From Labia minor (taxonomy: Eukaryota > Arthropoda > Insecta > Dermaptera > Spongiphoridae), in assembly GCA_963082975.1 (NCBI GenBank), contig OY720350.1, forward strand, positions 17,826,910 to 17,890,909: DNA of 64,000 bases, read 5' to 3'. The notes under the pieces are model-generated. The model was not told the origin of the DNA. It did not search any database and worked only from the letters and a program-made list of their open reading frames with translations. Positions within the stretch are counted from its first letter, which is position 1, and each line of letters starts with the position of its first letter. This document shows, one piece after another, positions 12,031 to 24,780 of the stretch. A program made the position numbers and the translations under genes.

Positions 12031-13872
12031 ACAATTTAAATTCTATGATTCGACAATAATAATATAAATATCATTTGTCCCTTAAACGGATTTGAAAAGA
12101 ATACAAGGGAATGATTGTAAGAAAAAGATAAAAATAACTAAAAAAAAAATGAATCATCTTCAATTAATTATATTTTTTTTTATTAGTTTCTTGATAATAT
12201 ATGATGATTTCGATTTTATCTTTCACAAATACATCTCTTTATTTATTTTTTTATTTTATCTTTAAAAAAAAAAAATCAACGAAATTGGAATTCAAAAAAA
12301 AGAAAAAGGCATTGGAATAAATTCTTAATGTATCCATTTCAGTGTAAAGCAAGTAAAGAAAATATATTCTTAAAATTTCATTTCTGATTCCCTTCTCGTT
12401 TTCTTACTAGCAAGCAAGCAAATAAATTAGTATTATATTTTCAAGGAAGCTCTCTGGCATTTTTATTCGCATTCTGTTTTAATATATGTTTAACAAACGC
12501 CCCCTTGGCTATCTCTTCGTTGTCAGTGCCATTTATGATCTCCCAATAAATGTACACATATCTAAATCTACTATGCAAAGGAAAGAGATTCCCTCCAACC
12601 GTTCCAAGAGCTAATGGTTTATTCACTTGGATGATTTTTAAAACCTTTGAAAAATATATAATATTAAATCAAATAAGGGGAATTTCTTCCTATCCTTTCA
12701 TGTTTCAAATAAAAATCAAAATGTCATTTGTCTTTTTTTTTTACCTTGATTTATTTATTATTAATTAGCAAATAAAATAATTTAAAAAAAAAAAAAAAAT
12801 TTAAAAGTTAATTTAAAGAATCAAAAACTATTTATTTGAATGTAAAAACTGAAAATTACACCCACTAACTATGCATGCAATGTTAACCGTTATTCTGATT
12901 ACTGATCTAACTACTCGGAAAAAATGAAAATATGTCATTTCAAAAATGAAAGCTAGTTAGAATTTTTAAATAAAATTTATTTTTGAAAATTTGCAATCAT
13001 TTTAAACTCAAATTTATTATAATTTAGAGAAATTTCCATTTCTATTTCTTAATAAAACATATAATAAAAATGTATTTTGTAATTTAAATATATAACAGTT
13101 AAATAAATAATATTAAAATGACAAAAGTAGAAGATAAATACTAGCTCGTATATAGTAAAAATAAATAAATTGAGAGAGAGAGAGAGAAGAGATAGAGCAA
13201 AATAAATTGACAATTTTATTGAAATCAAAAATAAACTACTATTTTTGAATATCAAATATAACATTCATTTTTGATTTGAATTTATTAATTAAAAAGAAAA
13301 ATTATTTACAAATAATACAATAAATTAATTTAAAATATTATGATTATATATAAAAGTCCTAATGTATCATTGCGTAACCACATAAGTTGGCCACATGACA
13401 TTAGATGGCGTCTTTCGACTTGTCTTTCAAAAAAACAAAATTATTCTATAAATAATAATTTGATTTTTATGTGTTTTAAAAAAATGTTAATTGAAACTAG
13501 ATTTCGTATTGTATATATATTATATATATATATATGAATTTGTTGATAAATTAGTTCTTATTATTATATTTATCGATAATTTTTATTTTTCAATATTATG
13601 GATTAATATAAACTATTATATTATTATATTATATAAGTTTTATTTGTTATAAAATAAATAATATATTACTATAATTATTAAAATAAAATTTTTAATCAAA
13701 TATTAAATTATTGGATTTTTATTTAAATTATATATTTATATATAAACACAGGCAACAGCTCAAAGATTAGCGCAACCAACAAATGTCAATATTAAACATG
13801 AATTTATCGACAAAAGAGATCGTTTTTTTAATTTTTTAATATCCACGAGCAGAACAACTTCAAAACAAAAAT
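12031..13872. other. AT-rich stretch, no gene seen
   Basis: Small frames at 12441-12768, 13049-13264 and 13340-13537 are low-complexity and overlap on opposite strands. A GA microsatellite lies at about 13171-13187. No repeat family recognised. Confidence 0.55.
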
Positions 13873-14506
13873 AAGTTGACCTGTGGCCAGGTCCGAACCG
13901 ACCGACTGTTTGAAGTAAATTAATTTCCAGCTACAGAAACAATTTCAAACAATTTTAATATATCTATTAATGTAATAAAAAACAGATATGGATATAACAT
14001 AAATATTTTTAATTTTATTTTATTTATAATATATGTATATATTTATATGTAAGACCAGGTAACGTCATGAATGGCTGGATGACGTCATATAATTTTAAAT
14101 CAAGAAAAAACTAATAAATATGATTTTCCCGAGGATAAAACCAATACAAAGTGCATGATTCGTGGTGATATATAAAAAAATCTCCTCATGTGAAATTTGG
14201 TGTGAAAATAACCCTTCCCTTCCTATCGTCAATCGCTAATACTACCACTTCCGGTTCACGGATTTGCACCAAAAGTTGATCAATTCCTCCCACTGATGCA
14301 TTAAGTAAATATACCAAATTTCATCAAAATCGGTTGAGCCGTTCAGGATGTACACATCTATACGGACGGACAGACGGACGGACAGACATCATGCTAAAAA
14401 TACTTTTTTCTGTTTAGAAAATGCATGATTCGTGGAGATATGTAAAAATCTCCACATGTGAAATTTGGTGTGAAAACAATACCTCCCTTACTATCGTCGG
14501 TCGGTA
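13873..14506 (-). mobile_element. family B HINE-like element, full length
   Basis: Inverse orientation: begins AAGTTGACCTGTGGCCAGG (the family 3' end) and ends with CGTCGGTCGGTA, the inverse of the 5' end. A CGGA/CAGA microsatellite lies at about 14360-14389. The 3' stem-loop is degraded on one arm (GGAC instead of GTGC). Confidence 0.85.
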
Positions 14507-14597
14507 ATTAAAGAAAACTCCGCTCAAGGCAGATTACTAAAATAATGATCATTAGGTATACGAAAAATATTGTTTTCAAAGGACTATTTAATTAATT

Positions 14598-14668
14598 GCT
14601 ACAAACCATGATAAATTCATTTTAAACTGAAATTGCAAACACCGTTTGAAACAGGTTCAACTAGTATT
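14598..14668. repeat. dispersed repeat H, copy 1
   Basis: The block TTGCAAACACCGTTTG followed by CAGGTTCAACTAGTA recurs at about 21682-21752. Parent element unknown. Confidence 0.55.
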
Positions 14669-15109
14669 AAAATAATGTATATACTACAATATTCACTTGT
14701 ACGGTTCTATTTTTATATCATATTTTACTTTTATATAAAATATATATAATATATTACATAAAATCAATATATATATATATATATTCACACATGTATAGAA
14801 CAATAGAGATCAAGTGTTTAAAATTTAGCTTCATTTAATAAAATAAAAACCTATTGAATTCAAATAACATTATTTATTTATAGAATTAAAATAATTATTC
14901 ATGTTATCTTGTCAGAATAATTTAGTCATAATAACAAGTTTCTAGAATGGAATGTAAATTTCTGTTGATATGTTTCTGAAACATGTTGTATTCCGTTTAT
15001 TGTTATGACCAGTTTTAATTTGAATTCAGTAAAACGAATCCCCTCTTCTTTTTATTCCATTTGCTATGTACGTATGTCCTCTTTATATCGTTTAGAAATT
15101 AAGATTTAC

Positions 15110-15765
15110 TCGAACCATTAATATTGTCAAGCGATTCATTAATTATCTATCCATTTTTCTTAAGCACCCTTAAAAGGTTGAAAATAAACCGGGTTAATTT
15201 TCGAGGTAGATTCATTTGTCGAATTGTCAAAACATATGTCGAATTCGCAGCCATTGACACTTTCAAGCACACAAACCGACAACGGATTGTATTTTCGGGG
15301 GCGCAAAAAGGGTTATGAATGTGTGTGGATTGGTGTGCGTATGTTGATAGTTCCCACGAGCCTTGAGGGGTGTTCAACCCCCTCGAGTCGCCCCTAAAAG
15401 CCCGCAAATAAATATCCACCAGTGACTTAGCTTACGATAATTATTATGATAACAAATAATAATATCGACTGGCTGACTGATTGGCGGCCGTGGTAATTGC
15501 AAAAGGATCAGGCGCCTTTTTGTTATACGGCGTTTAATCGATTACGCAATCCTTTCAATTTTTCAAAAGGAAGGGAATGAGAAAAAAACCCGTTCGGGAA
15601 GAAATGCCCATGAATGTTGATTCGTGTATTGAAATTAATTCATCAAGAAAGTTTTTCACAAACCCTCTACGACACGCTTATTGCTTCCATCTCGTTTACT
15701 CGAGTTCTAGAGTGAAACTAATTCTTTTAGTTGTCTAATAGGGATAAGCGAAAAACTTGTTTGTA
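15110..15765. other. less AT-rich single-copy island
   Basis: One of the longer islands. Frames of 64 codons (+, 15124-15318) and 90 codons (-, 15147-15419) overlap on opposite strands, and neither shows a domain. I do not call a gene. Confidence 0.35.
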
Positions 15766-15870
15766 ATTAAACTATAAACTAGTTTTTATTTTTATTTTCT
15801 TGATGAAAAAGAAAAAAATTGAAAATTGTATTATATTTATTTTTATTCATTTTCATATTTATTAAAAATA

Positions 15871-16439
15871 TGTTGACCTGTGGCCAGGCACAGAACCGAC
15901 CGACGGTTTGAAATAAATTAATTTCCAGCTACTGAAACAATTTCAAATAATTTTAATATATCTATTAATGCAATAAAAAGCAGATAGGCATATAACATAA
16001 ATATTTTATATTTTATTTTATTTATAATATATAAGGAGGCGCTGGCTGTGAAGTCATGAAGATGATTTTTCCCAAGGATAAATAAAACCAATACAAAGTG
16101 CATGATTCGTGGAGATATGTAAATAATCTCCTCATGTGAAATTTGGTGTGAAAATAACCCTTCCTTTTCTATCGTTGATCGGTAATACTACCACTTCCGG
16201 TTTCCGGATATACACCAAAAGTTGATCAATTCATCATATTGATGCATTAAGTAAATATACTACCAAATTTTATCAAAATCTGTTGAGCCGTTCAAGCTGT
16301 ACACATCTATACGGACGGACAGACGGACGGACGGACAGACATCATGCTAAAAATACTTTTTTCTGTTAACAAGATGCATGATTCGTGGAGATATGTAAAG
16401 AATGTGTGAAAACACCTCCTTTACTATCATCGGTCGGTA
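15871..16439 (-). mobile_element. family B HINE-like element, full length
   Basis: Both ends present in inverse orientation. The terminal hairpin CTGTG-GCCAGG-CACAG is intact. Uninterrupted CGGA/CAGA repeats lie at about 16312-16340. Small deletions occur near 16050 and 16400. Confidence 0.85.
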
Positions 16440-17037
16440 AAAAGATATATTTTAAATCTATTTAAATAAAAAAAATAACATTTTAATTTCTTGCTAATTT
16501 CTACTCTATAAATCGGAAAGATATAATAATTTAACTTATAGTAGGTATAATAAATATTATTATTATTTTATAATTATTTAATTGATTATTTAAAAAATTA
16601 AAAATAGAAGTTGTTTTTTAATTTATTCTTGACCAATTAATCTAGCTAAATGATTATTAAAGTCAAAAGACCAAACCTTACCAAATTTAAGAATTTAATC
16701 AATAAAAATTATAAATTTTAAATAAAAAAATTTATTTGATTTCATTTATTTCATTTAATAAACATAAATAAAAGAATATTTAAAGAGATTTACATGAATT
16801 TAATAATTCCGTAGATAAATAAATTTAATTTTTAGATAATATTTTTGCGTATAATTATATCTATAGAGGTGTGTTAAGAATTTAATTATATAGTCCGAGA
16901 AATGCAATGTTTTTTTTTATGTATTTTTAATTACAGCTTATATTCATACTTTAATACATATATTATATCATAAAAATTTATTATTAATTAAAAATAATTC
17001 TTCTTCTGTTTTTTAATGTATGTTGAATTAAAATACC
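16440..17037. other. AT-rich stretch, no gene seen
   Basis: Poly-A/T-rich, no repeat family or frame recognised. Confidence 0.55.
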
Positions 17038-17300
17038 TTGAAGACAAATTATTTATGTTTAATTGCACAATTTATGCGGATCATTAATCATTTGCGCTGG
17101 ACAATTAGAAATGAAATTGAATTGCTTTACGATCGGAATCCCTGTAAAGTAGCCAGTCAGTCTGGAAAAAATGGGATTCCATTCAAGGTAAGTAATTACG
17201 CTATCATTGGTCCTGACTACCATTCTCAGCCGATGCTGGTTCCGCCCTGCGCCAGACTTGATCTATTGAAGCTCTTTATGACTGATTAATTTTTGCAAAT
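17038..17300 (+). other. island with a consensus splice donor
   Basis: Less AT-rich unique sequence with an 83-codon frame (17038-17289). Inside it, CAAG/GTAAGT (about 17185-17194) matches a 5' splice site. The frame has no recognisable domain and reads through the donor. A polypyrimidine tract and acceptor upstream are not convincing. Confidence 0.25.
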
Positions 17301-17711
17301 GGATTTGTTGAATTTTTTACACGTTCAGTAAAGGGATATAATTATTGATTTGAAAGAAAAAAAGTTTGGTTCTTTAATTAACCTCGAATTAGAAATAAAT
17401 ATTTTTAATAACAATCTATTATTATAAACCACAAAGATTTTTGAATAATAATAACTTTATCTGTAGGCACACTACACTTTGGAAACAATATTGATGTGTG
17501 TTAAATGAATATTCATAATTAATAAATTATAAAATATCTAAATATAATATTTATTAGGTAGTTTTATTTGGATTTTAATTACACTAAATAACTGTGATAT
17601 AATGGTATGATCGTCATTTAACTTTTAATTTTATTTAGTTTAATTCCTAGTTTTTGTTTAAGGAATAAAGTTTATTTATTAAAGCTTTTGTGGTTATTTT
17701 GATAATTATTA

Positions 17712-17962
17712 AGAGAATTTTTATTAAAAGAACACATTATTTGTATAAAATTATTTATTAAATTAAAATAATTGTACAACGTTTCAACTGCTTATTCTGC
17801 AGTCGTTTTCAAGTAACCGTACGCTTGCTCCGATTCAAGCGGACTGATGCATGTTGGGACACGTCACCTCTTATATAAGCAGTGAAAACGACTGCAGAAT
17901 AAGCAGTTGAAACGTTGTACAATTATTTTAATTTAATAAATAATTTTATACAAATAATGTGG
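17712..17962. mobile_element. palindromic MITE, family D copy 2, right end truncated
   Basis: The arms at 17733-17811 and 17883-17962 are inverse copies, nearly perfect over about 79 bp. They carry the same CTGCTTATTCTGCAGTCGTT core as the copy at 643. The outer left end (AGAGAATTTTTATTAAAAG) has no partner on the right, where the element stops against a mariner relic. Confidence 0.75.
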
Positions 17963-18200
17963 AATAAAGTTTAATTTGCGAAATGAATAGAAATGCTTTA
18001 TTCATAGTATGAACTATCACTAGTTACGCCTTTTATCCAAATTATGAATGGTCATCCAGAAAAATGATTTCTATTTTAAAGTGATCCTATAAGATCGTTT
18101 CAGGCTTATAAAAAAATGGTAGTTGGAAGGGGTTGAGTCTGGTGAGTATGGCGGGTGGAGCAAGAATTCCTATTTAAAAATTTATATCTCTAATTCAGTT
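17963..18200 (-). pseudogene. mariner transposase relic
   Basis: The minus strand reads LLHPPYSPDSTPSNYHFF near 18112-18165, followed by SLKRSYRITLK and then stop codons. This is the HPPYSPDLAPSDYHLF block around the third catalytic Asp of mariner (DD34D) transposases; that Asp is Asn here. Upstream ELEI-type sequence with stops fits the preceding 'ELGWE' block. The rest of the gene is not recognisable. It abuts the truncated right end of the MITE at 17712. Confidence 0.7.
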
Positions 18201-19035
18201 GGTGAGAATATAAGTGATCTAGATGTTCTTTTTCTTTCAAGATAAACACTTAAAACGTTTAAACTAAGGCACCAAAACATCTTGTTTTAGAATATCTAAG
18301 CATAGGGTTCCATAAGGAAACGACAAATTCAATTTCCTTTTCTGTTGAATAAACAAAAAAAAAGCAAACATATTATTTGGTTTCAAACTAGACATACATA
18401 AATACTACATACAACTCGAAATTGTTATCATAGTAATAAATTCACAAAAGGTTTTATCTTAAACTAATCCGTACTTCAAGCCCTATCCGTCGCAAAATTG
18501 AAAAATGAACCATTGGGACCCTTCGTTGAGTACGATCAATAAGAATATAATTATATATTTCTCAAATTAATATACTACTATATTTTAAAATAAATTAATT
18601 TTTATTCATGGAATCTATTTTATATACTGTTATACCTGTTCGTTTGAAAGATAATTAGTTTCTACCCTTTTGATTACACCAATATATTAATTGCACATTA
18701 AATGATTATTTAATTTTACTATTAGGTAAAAATTTTATATATTTTATACTTGAATTTAATTTATTTCAAATTTTCAAATAACTAATTAAATCGTTTTATA
18801 ATTTCTATTTTATTCATATATTATTATTAGATTATTACATTTTTTACTTTAAAAAACATATAAATTCTTAACGAATAAATATTTTTATAAAATTTTAAAT
18901 AAATATTGAAAAATACTATTGTTCAAATATCCAAAGAATGTTATTTTATTGACTTTTATCGAATAAGTAAAATATCAAATTTCTTATCAATTTTAATTAA
19001 ATATTTTTTCATCATTTTTCTTCAAAAATGTGAAA
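18200..19035. other. degenerate or AT-rich sequence, no gene seen
   Basis: 18200-18540 is less AT-rich and may include more of the decayed mariner, but I cannot align it by eye. The rest is AT-rich. Confidence 0.4.
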
Positions 19036-19430
19036 TGAAATTTAAGGGGATATTGTTATCCGTATGTGTTGTCTCGAGAGAGTAAAATGACACCCACATC
19101 AACTCCAACATGTGATAGGCAACGAAAAGATCGAGGGATGTTTTGTAAGAAAGAAAAACCAAAGAGAGAGAGAGAGAAAAAAAAATATAAATAAAAATCG
19201 GAAAACGTCAAGTAAAAGGACCAGTCGGATACAATTAGCGGCCAACCTGGACTTGGGTTAGTCGGGAAGCCTCAGATTGGTGGCGGTAATCGAATCCCGA
19301 GTTCTAACAAGTCCAGATATATATATATCTGTATAAAAGATATTGTGTTCAAATTGATGGATGGGGTAGGTAGAGAAAAAAAAAGAAACCCTCGCTTTAG
19401 TATGAAACTCCATCAAAAAAGTTTTTGTCG
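19036..19430. other. less AT-rich single-copy island
   Basis: Unique, no long frame. Contains a GA run at about 19163-19178. Confidence 0.3.
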
Positions 19431-19845
19431 AAAATTAATTTCATTGCATGGCTTCTTGTAATCAAAATCGTTTTATTAAACCTTTTAGGTTGGTGGTATT
19501 TACCTAACAATAAGGTTAAATAATTAGTATATAAATACATATTTTCATTAAAAAGTTTCTTTCTACTAACATTATTTACAATTTAACAAAATTATATTTA
19601 GATATATATATATTTTTTATATAATAAATAATGAAAACTTTATAATTAAATTATAATTATAAAATAAATATTTTCAAAATTCATGTAGAAAATTTCTAGT
19701 GATTAAAGGATAAGTTTGTGGCGTTTTTATTGAATTTCTATGTTCTATGAATATGAATTGTTTTAAATATATATTATATTTATTTTACAATAAGAATAAT
19801 TTCTATAAGTTATTTTAATTAATTTTAAATGACTGTTTTATTAAT

Positions 19846-20133
19846 AAGTTGACATGTGACCAGGCACAGAACCGACCGACGGTTTGAAATAAATTAATTT
19901 CCAGCTACAGAAACAATTTCAAATAATTTTAATATGCAATAAAAAAACAGATATGGATATAATATAAATATTTTTAATTTTATTTTAATATAATATATAA
20001 AGGGGCGCTAGCTGTGACGTCATGAAGGGCTGGGTGACGTCATATAATTTTAAATTAAGAAAAAACTATTGAAGATGATTTTTCTCGATGTTAAAACCAA
20101 TACAAAGTGCATGATTCGTAGAGATATGTAAAT
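19846..20133 (-). mobile_element. family B, 5'-truncated unit (B5)
   Basis: Has the family 3' end (inverse: AAGTTGACATGTGACCAGG) and about 285 bp inwards to the T-run next to the internal block TACATATCTC. There it is replaced by the 3' end of the next copy. The family 5' part does not reappear beyond 20767. Confidence 0.85.
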
Positions 20134-20767
20134 AAGTTGACCTGTGGCCAGGTCCGAACCGACCGACGGTTTGAAGTAAATTAATTTCCAGCTACAGAAA
20201 CAATTTCAAATAATTTTAATATATCTATTAATGTAATAAAAAACAGATATGGATACATAAATAATAAATATAAACATTTTTAATTTTATTTTATTTATAA
20301 TATATATGCAAGACCAGGCTGTGACGTCATGAATGGCTGGATGACGTCATATAATTTTAAATCAAGAAAAAACTAATAAATATGATTTTTCTCGAGGATA
20401 AAACCAATACAAAGTGCATGATTCGTGGTGATATATAAAAAAATCTCCTTTGGTGTGAAAATAACCCTTTCCTTCCTATCGTCGATCGCTAATACTACCA
20501 TTTCCGGTTTCCGGAATTGCACCAAAAGTTGATCAATTCATCCCACTGATGCATTAAGTAAATATACCAAATTTCATCAAAATCGGTTGAGCCGTTCAGG
20601 CTGTACACATCTATACGGACGGACAGACGGACAGACGGACGGACAGACATCATGCTAAAAATACTTTTTTCTGTTAAGAAAACGCATGATTCGTGGAGAT
20701 ATGTAAAAATCTCCACATGTGAATTTTGGTGTGAAAACAATACCTCCCTTACTATCGTCGGTCAGTA
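20134..20767 (-). mobile_element. family B HINE-like element, full length (B6)
   Basis: Complete copy in inverse orientation, with both internal blocks, a CGGA/CAGA microsatellite (about 20616-20648) and the 5' end at GTCGGTCAGTA. Its 3' end is fused to an internal T-run of the copy at 19846. Confidence 0.85.
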
Positions 20768-21159
20768 GAAATGAATATATATATATATAAACATTCAAAA
20801 AAGATTATCTTCAAGTAGATATCAACAATTTTAATAATTAATATTTATTCTAAAATAAACGCTTAATTATTTAATAAATTATACTTATATTTTAATGCAA
20901 TTATTCGTAATATATTCTAAATGAAGCCATTATTATTTTTATATTTCATTTAAAATTAATATTGAAAATTTGCATATTCAATAAATATATTAATGATATA
21001 ATAGAGTCCTTTAATCTTTTGTCTTTTATTTTCAATTTATCATCAATATATTGATAATTGATGTTTTTTTTTAATCATTTATTTCATTTTATTTTATTAT
21101 ATTTTTATAAATAGATTCGTGACATGGATAATAAATTTCCAATAGGATTTATATTAATT

Positions 21160-21450
21160 ACGCCCTAAAGATAAAACCATGCGTGGTTTATAGGAGAGAA
21201 TATATATTTCATTTTTGTATATGTTTTTCAACAAGATGACATGTTCTGTGCTTAAAAGATAAAAAGTTTTATCAGTTCAATGACCTAGGGAAAGTGGTGG
21301 CGATGGAAAAAAAAACAAATTGGAGGGATCTTTCTTCTATCTCTAATCTCTTCAACCCCCTCTTTACACTTCTTCCTAAAAACATTTTAAAAACTATTAA
21401 TTAGATGGGGAATTTAAAATTTAACAGACATCGTCCAACGTTGAAATGAT
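21160..21450. other. less AT-rich single-copy island
   Basis: Unique, no long frame. Purine- and pyrimidine-rich stretches near 21300-21380. Confidence 0.25.
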
Positions 21451-21681
21451 ATATATTTAGTTCAAGAATGAGATAAGGATGATCTTTACAATCATTAATT
21501 ATTATAGTGAATACTTTATAAGAAATGCTTGAATGTTTAAAGTTCAAGTTCAAAAAGAAAAAAAAATTAATTATATTCTTTGACAGATGAAATATAAATA
21601 ATTAAATAATTAATCAATTTGTCGGAAATATAAATCAAATAATATATTTTTCGTCGAGTGTAAGTATGTGATGTCTATAAC

Positions 21682-21752
21682 ATTATGAAGTTAGTTACAA
21701 ATTCAGTTTAAACTTAAATTGCAAACACCGTTTGCAACGGGTTCGTCTAGTA
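21682..21752. repeat. dispersed repeat H, copy 2
   Basis: Same block as 14598-14668: TTGCAAACACCGTTTGCAAC and GGTTCGTCTAGTA. Confidence 0.55.
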
Positions 21753-21995
21753 ACTAAATAATTCAACAATTAATGTATTTTGTTGATTGTGTTGAGTCTT
21801 TTCAAATTTTATTCAACAAAATAATAACTTTTGAAAGGAAACAAATTATAATTATATTTTTTTAAAAATTTTTATTTTTTTTTAATTTCTTTATATTTTT
21901 AAATTTTTTAAAAAAAATATTAAATGATAAATTTTTTCAATTTAAATATTCAATTCAATAATTTTATTTTTTTTTACGTTTACTCGACTTAGGAA

Positions 21996-22392
21996 GACAT
22001 AAAGTTTAAACCATAAAGTTTAAACCATAAAGTTCAAACCGAAAAGTCCAATTCTATTAGATCCAAAAATATTTTTAGAAAATCTATTATTTCTAGAACT
22101 ATTTAAACTATTTAAATTATCTATTTAAAATTATAAGAAGTTAAGGTATTACTTAAGTCATTTCAACACTTTTTCGGTTTGCAGTTTGGTTTATTTTCTT
22201 TTAGTGAAAAAATTTACAATATTTTAAGTCATTTCTCCACTTTTTCGAAAATACGTATGCATATATTAAAGCGATAGGCCATAACTTGCATACCGCTAAT
22301 GCCATATAAAATTAACTTTAAATGTTCTGAAATTTTGAATTAAATTTTTAAAATAAAATTATTTTGGACTTTTTGGTTTGGACTTTATGTCG
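21996..22392. mobile_element. MITE J with iterated 14-bp ends
   Basis: The left end is built of 14-bp units (AAAGTTTAAACCAT, AAAGTTTAAACCAT, AAAGTTCAAACCGA, AAAGTCCAA). The right end, read in reverse, is GACATAAAGTCCAAACCAAA then AAGTCCAAA. Inverted, iterated terminal units suggest transposase-binding sites of a non-autonomous DNA transposon. The exact outer limits and the superfamily are unclear. Confidence 0.5.
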
Positions 22393-22559
22393 TACAATCA
22401 GCCTTGGCCTTGTATATATTCTTTAATTCTAGTACATAGATTATCTCATAGTGATTTATTTTCTTTTAAAATTTAAATTTCATATATTAAATAATTATTA
22501 TTAAATTGCAATGACCAGATTGAATAATTTCATAGGTGTAAGTAATTTTACATTATACA

Positions 22560-22790
22560 ATCATTGATTCAAAAGTTTTGAGAAATCGTTTTTGTTCATT
22601 TCAGTAACACGGGTAATTTCGAAATGATGAATAAATAATTATTACCTACATCTACGTATGAAAAGGATGAATGTCGTTTTTCAAGAGGGCAATTGAACAT
22701 GAAAAGAGGCTGAATGAGGTAGATGGACTGTCCACTATCATTTATCCTTTTCAAAGAAAATCATCTCTTATTCATTATAAACATGTGTGA
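22560..22790. other. less AT-rich single-copy island
   Basis: Unique, no long frame. Confidence 0.25.
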
Positions 22791-22799
22791 GTATGTTAA

Positions 22800-24480
22800 A
22801 TAATAATACTATATAATTCGATTTGATAAAATTATTTTATTTTTATTTTTAACTTATTTAAATTGAACAAATTATTTATTAGGAACTTTATTAATTGTTT
22901 AATGAATAACGCATCAATAATTAAATCATATTTAGTAGTAATTTGGAAATTAAATGCATTTTTTTTACTTTGCATACAAATATGTTATTTTTAATTAGAT
23001 TTTAAATTTATATTCTCATAGGTATTTGAATATATATATTAAATGTGTGTTCATTTATCATGCATGAATTATAAAAGTGATTAAAAAATTGAAATCATTT
23101 TAAAAATAATAATATAAATTTGTATTCATTTTTTTATATATATATATATATATATAATTTCTTATATTATTTTTCATTGTTATAATTATATATTCGTAAA
23201 TCTACCATGAATATTAAAAATATAAATAATTGAATTATAAAAAAAAATTGCAAACATATCTGTACTGTATTTTATTGACCATTTTATTTTAAAAATCGAT
23301 TTGAATTGAAAAAAGAAATCCATAGTCTGATTTTATATCATTATATTATAACGTTTTTCTTAACTTCACTTGGCGTCTGTCTCTCTATCTCTGTGTCTGT
23401 CTGTTCGCTCTTTTGACAAATTGAAATCGATTTTTCATCGACTTTTTATTGGGATACACTTTTGAAAGTTTTTATAGATATTTCAATGGATCCCTAGAAT
23501 GTATAGAAGAAATATAATTGAATTATAATTAATTAATTGTAATTAATTAGCGATTAATTACTTTTAGTAACTAACTCCTTTTGTATTGCTCCGATTAATT
23601 TTTTTTCAACGGATTCTGAAACATAAATATTGATTTCAGGATAGATTTTCATCTTGAAATTATTTAAAAAAATTTTATAGCATAAAAATTAATGATTAAT
23701 TCTTATTAGTCAGTTGTATCACCAATGAGGAGGGGATTCTTCCCCTCAAATGGCATAGAGAAAAGATCTTTTTATATACGTACTACACTAAAAAACTTCA
23801 TTAACAAGTAACACTATTTCTTCTAATATAATCAACCATATTGGATTTGATTGATAATATGTAAATTTAATAAAAATTCTTTTAAATTTTGAAACATACT
23901 TTGATATAAGTATATATATACAGTGAAAAATAATAAAAGATTAATTTCTTAGCTCTTAAACTATCAATTTTATTGCACGATAAAAAAAATTGTCAGTTTA
24001 TCTGTTTAATAAAATTTTTATTATTACAAAAATTTGATTTGATTGATCATATAACTATATAAAACTAAATGCGCCCATCGTTTTTCGTTGAATATGAAGC
24101 AATTCATCCATAAACTTTGTCAGGCTTATAGAAAAATTATTTTATTCTTTTTAGTCCAAAACGTTATTTTATAAAAATTCTTTCTATTTATATTATTCAT
24201 ATATATATTTAAATAATTTTTTTTTCTTTGGTATGAGAGATCTCTAATCAGATATATACTCGCATGTTTATCATAGATCATAATTATTTATTGAAATTTA
24301 ATTATATATATATTAATCATATATTATTATATTTATAATTTAAATAAATCTGTTTTTTCTATTTGACATTAAGAATATAAATCTTGAATGACTAAATATT
24401 TTTTTAATGTATAAGATTTTTTTTCTATTAATGAAAAGATATTAACGAAATTTGTTTCTTACTTATGAATGAAATCGCAC
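22800..24480. other. AT-rich stretch, no gene seen
   Basis: Contains an AT microsatellite (about 23136-23156) and a TCTGTCTC-type run (about 23370-23405). No frame or family recognised. Confidence 0.55.
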
Positions 24481-24780
24481 AGGTGTTGTTTTCTTTATTT
24501 CTTCGTACAAGCCCATGTGTTGGTAGTTATCGGCCACTATCAGACCACCTGGGCTTTCCTTTCCCTCGCTTGATTACTATCTTGACATTTTTTTGAAGGT
24601 ATTTCACCTGGTAATATAGAACGGCACACAAAAGGGAATAGGAGGTGTGTTGGAGGAGTTATGGGGGAGGGGAGGCGAGAGTTACAACTGACCCCAGCAA
24701 AGGAACAAAAAAGCGTGCAGCACTCTTTTGTTATCAAACATCATTTTGAATGATAATCTAATTATGAAATTCACTTGGAA
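24481..24780. other. less AT-rich single-copy island
   Basis: A 65-codon minus-strand frame (24540-24737) has no recognisable domain. Otherwise unique. Confidence 0.3.

Noticed and set aside
15147-15419. 90-codon minus-strand frame
   Set aside because: Overlaps a plus-strand frame of similar quality; no recognisable protein features.
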